Assembly (NCBI GenBank): GCA_035500275.1
Contig: DATJXI010000167.1
Span: forward strand, 1-7,408
Source: Roseiarcus sp035500275
GTDB taxonomy: Bacteria > Pseudomonadota > Alphaproteobacteria > Rhizobiales > Beijerinckiaceae
Length of the DNA stretch: 7,408 nucleotides
Direction: 5' to 3'
Position 1 is the stretch's first letter. Each line of letters opens with the position of its first letter. The notes below the pieces were generated by a model. It did no database searches. It was not told the DNA's origin and worked only from the letters and a program-made list of their open reading frames with translations. Below are positions 5,922 to 7,408 of this stretch, in pieces. The position numbers and the translations under genes are program-made.

Positions 5922-5988
5922 GTCGACCCGTTTGCCGTTCGACGCTTATTTCGGCAATCTCGGCTCAATTGAACGAGGGGGAGATCTT

Positions 5989-5995
5989 AGAGGAG
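5989..5995 (+). promoter_or_regulatory. Ribosome binding site deciding a TTG start
   Basis: AGAGGAG is a near-perfect Shine-Dalgarno sequence placed five bases before TTG at 6001. It decides the start of the exported protein, because the upstream TTG at 5932 has no comparable site. Confidence 0.7.
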
Positions 5996-6000
5996 CCGCC

Positions 6001-7212
6001 TTGCGTTTGCGGGCTGATATCGGCTGGACGGCGGCCCTTTTGCTCTTTACCGGCGCGGCCGCCGCCGGCCCGTTTGAAGCGCCGCCCTCAGTCAGCGCGA
6101 GCGCCGCGCTCGGACCGGTCTCGAAGGGCTTGAACTACGAGGTCCTCAGCCCCGTCGCGTCCGATGGGACGTTGCGCCACTATCTCGTCCGGACCGCGGC
6201 CGGGGACTTCGAGACGGTCGGCGATCAGCTGATGCTCCTGCGCGTGCGCGAACTCAACGCCCTCGCCGAGCTCGAAAAGACCAACACGCCCTCGAAGTTC
6301 GGCAAGGCGGTGATGGATGCGGGACTCGGCCCCCTCGTGTTCGCAGGCAACATGATCGAGCACCCGATCGACACCACCCAGAACACCATTTCGGGGATCG
6401 GCCGAATGGTCGGCGACATCGGCTCCAGCTTCAACAACATGGGCAAGTCGCGCGACGACGCGGTCGCCAGCCTCATCGGAGAAGCCAAAGAGAAGCGGAC
6501 CCTCGCCGCCGAGGTCGGCGTCGATCCTTACACGGATTTCAAGCCGCTCGCGGACCGCCTCGATCAGCTGGCGGGCGCGTCGGTAGCGGGAAATCTCGCG
6601 GTCTCAGGCGCAATGATGGCCGTGCCCGGCGCGGCCGGCCTCGCGGTGTCCAACGCCTCGACCGCCAACTCGCTGCGCGGCATGGCCGCCGACTACTCTT
6701 CGAGCCAGCTCATGGATATCAACCGCGACAAGCTCGCCCGGCTCGAGGTGGACCGCGGCGTCGCTGACCAGCTGTTCGCCAATACCTTCTACACGCCGGT
6801 CGACGTGACGGCGATTGTCGACGCGCTCGGCAAACTGGGTCCCGTCGCCAATCTCGGCACGATGCTGTCACGGGCGGCCTCGGCCGACAGCCGGGCGACC
6901 GCATTTTTTGTCCGCCGCCGCATCGAACTCACCGCCGCCTGGCAGAGCCGCCACGAGGAGATCGTCGCCTTCGTTGGCGAGGACAGCGTGCGCTTTCCGC
7001 TCTGCCAGACCGGAAGCGGCGCCATCGTAGGCGTCTATCCGATCGATCTTTTCTCCTGGACGCCGGAAACCGCCGTCGCCGTCGAGGCGTGGACCGCGGA
7101 GGCGCGCCGCGACGGCGCAAAGCAAAAAAGGCTATTCATCACCGGCGGCGCGACGGCGCTCGCGAAGAAGAACCTTGCCGCCCAGGGCTGGACATTAAGC
7201 AAAATTCAGTAA
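6001..7212 (+). CDS. Exported protein of unknown function, 403 residues
   Basis: I do not recognise a characterised family. The start chosen is TTG at 6001, because AGAGGAG lies five bases upstream (5989-5995) and the resulting N-terminus (MRLRADIGWTAALLLFTGAA) is a clean signal peptide: basic start, hydrophobic core, and AAAA-G cleavage region at about residues 19-23. The longer frame from TTG at 5932 would bury this signal. The mature part has an acidic/leucine-rich helix around 72-93, a segment with IEHPIDTTQNTISGIGRM (119-136), a Gly/Ala-rich hydrophobic stretch (192-218) that could be a membrane hairpin, and a C-terminal mixed region. There is one cysteine (C335). The protein is probably periplasmic or envelope-associated. 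It may be co-transcribed with mbfA, as no clear terminator separates them. The HPIDT stretch faintly recalls linkers in polymorphic toxins, but no toxin domain is visible. Confidence 0.82.
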   Translation: MRLRADIGWTAALLLFTGAAAAGPFEAPPSVSASAALGPVSKGLNYEVLSPVASDGTLRHYLVRTAAGDFETVGDQLMLLRVRELNALAELEKTNTPSKFGKAVMDAGLGPLVFAGNMIEHPIDTTQNTISGIGRMVGDIGSSFNNMGKSRDDAVASLIGEAKEKRTLAAEVGVDPYTDFKPLADRLDQLAGASVAGNLAVSGAMMAVPGAAGLAVSNASTANSLRGMAADYSSSQLMDINRDKLARLEVDRGVADQLFANTFYTPVDVTAIVDALGKLGPVANLGTMLSRAASADSRATAFFVRRRIELTAAWQSRHEEIVAFVGEDSVRFPLCQTGSGAIVGVYPIDLFSWTPETAVAVEAWTAEARRDGAKQKRLFITGGATALAKKNLAAQGWTLSKIQ

Positions 7213-7244
7213 GCGCGGGCTTCACGGCGAATGCGGCCCGGTGA

Positions 7245-7408
7245 GCCGACGCGGACGATCCGAAGCTCGAGGCGTTCCGCAAGCTCAACCGCAAGATGAT
7301 CGTCCACCACGGCCAGGCGGACCCTGTGTTTTCGATCGATGACACGGTCCGATGGCGCGACAAGCTCAACGCCAATCTCGACGGCAAGGCCGACGACAGC
7401 GTGCGGCT
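7245..7408 (+). pseudogene. C-terminal fragment of a tannase/feruloyl esterase, cut by window edge
   Basis: Directly after an in-frame TGA (7242-7244) the frame reads ADADDPKLEAFRKLNRKMIV, then HHGQADPVFSIDDTVRWRDK and LNANLDG up to the edge. This matches the C-terminal third of tannase/feruloyl esterase-family (PF07519) alpha/beta hydrolases. In that family, D-x-x-L-x-AF leads into GKLI-x-x-HG-x-ADP, whose aspartate is a catalytic residue; the paired catalytic histidine lies beyond the edge. No start codon, ribosome binding site or N-terminal two thirds with the nucleophile serine precedes it: the upstream DNA is the end of another gene 32 bases away. It is therefore most likely a gene remnant. 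The ATG inside the fragment would give only a small stub. Confidence 0.75.

Noticed and set aside
1..7408. CRISPR array, tRNA or rRNA genes
   Set aside because: No regularly spaced repeats, cloverleaf-like segments or rRNA landmarks were seen on either strand.

Overview
The window is GC-rich DNA, most likely from an alphaproteobacterium, probably Hyphomicrobiales. The evidence for this is the membrane-bound ferritin MbfA (a rubrerythrin-like domain fused to a VIT1/CCC1 domain), a ClC protein with the SVGLEAGY-type selectivity region, and the codon bias. The genus cannot be fixed from this sequence alone.

Left part (1 to about 1717) is an accessory, decaying region. The first ~233 bases look like the end of an insertion sequence, tentatively IS21-like, with repeated GAATTyTGCACC motifs. 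Then comes a leftward toxin-antitoxin operon in the order higB, higA, CopG-type antitoxin. It has a good sigma70 promoter whose -10 box lies inside a perfect 16-bp palindrome, a likely autorepression operator. The toxin gene higB is broken by a -1 frameshift near 1187-1193, while both antitoxin genes are intact and tightly coupled. Next to it (1540-1671) lies the 3' end of a second, unrelated toxin gene of the MazF/PemK family, with no N-terminal half. The stretch therefore keeps two intact antitoxins and no intact toxin.

Middle part (1718-4701, leftward) holds proB (glutamate 5-kinase, the first step of proline synthesis) followed 41 nt later by a ClC anion transporter with C-terminal CBS domains and altered selectivity motifs. 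The spacing suggests co-transcription, and both genes have a plausible osmotic or ionic role. A TTGACA -35 candidate sits upstream of proB.

Right part (4965-7212, rightward) holds mbfA, an iron-export and iron/peroxide-stress protein, with a candidate promoter overlapped by a partial Irr-type (ICE) motif in the divergent intergenic region. It is followed, 79 nt later, by an unrecognised exported protein of 403 residues that starts with TTG. The window ends with the C-terminal portion of a tannase/feruloyl esterase (7245 to the edge) that has no start and no N-terminal region in this window, so it is probably a gene remnant.
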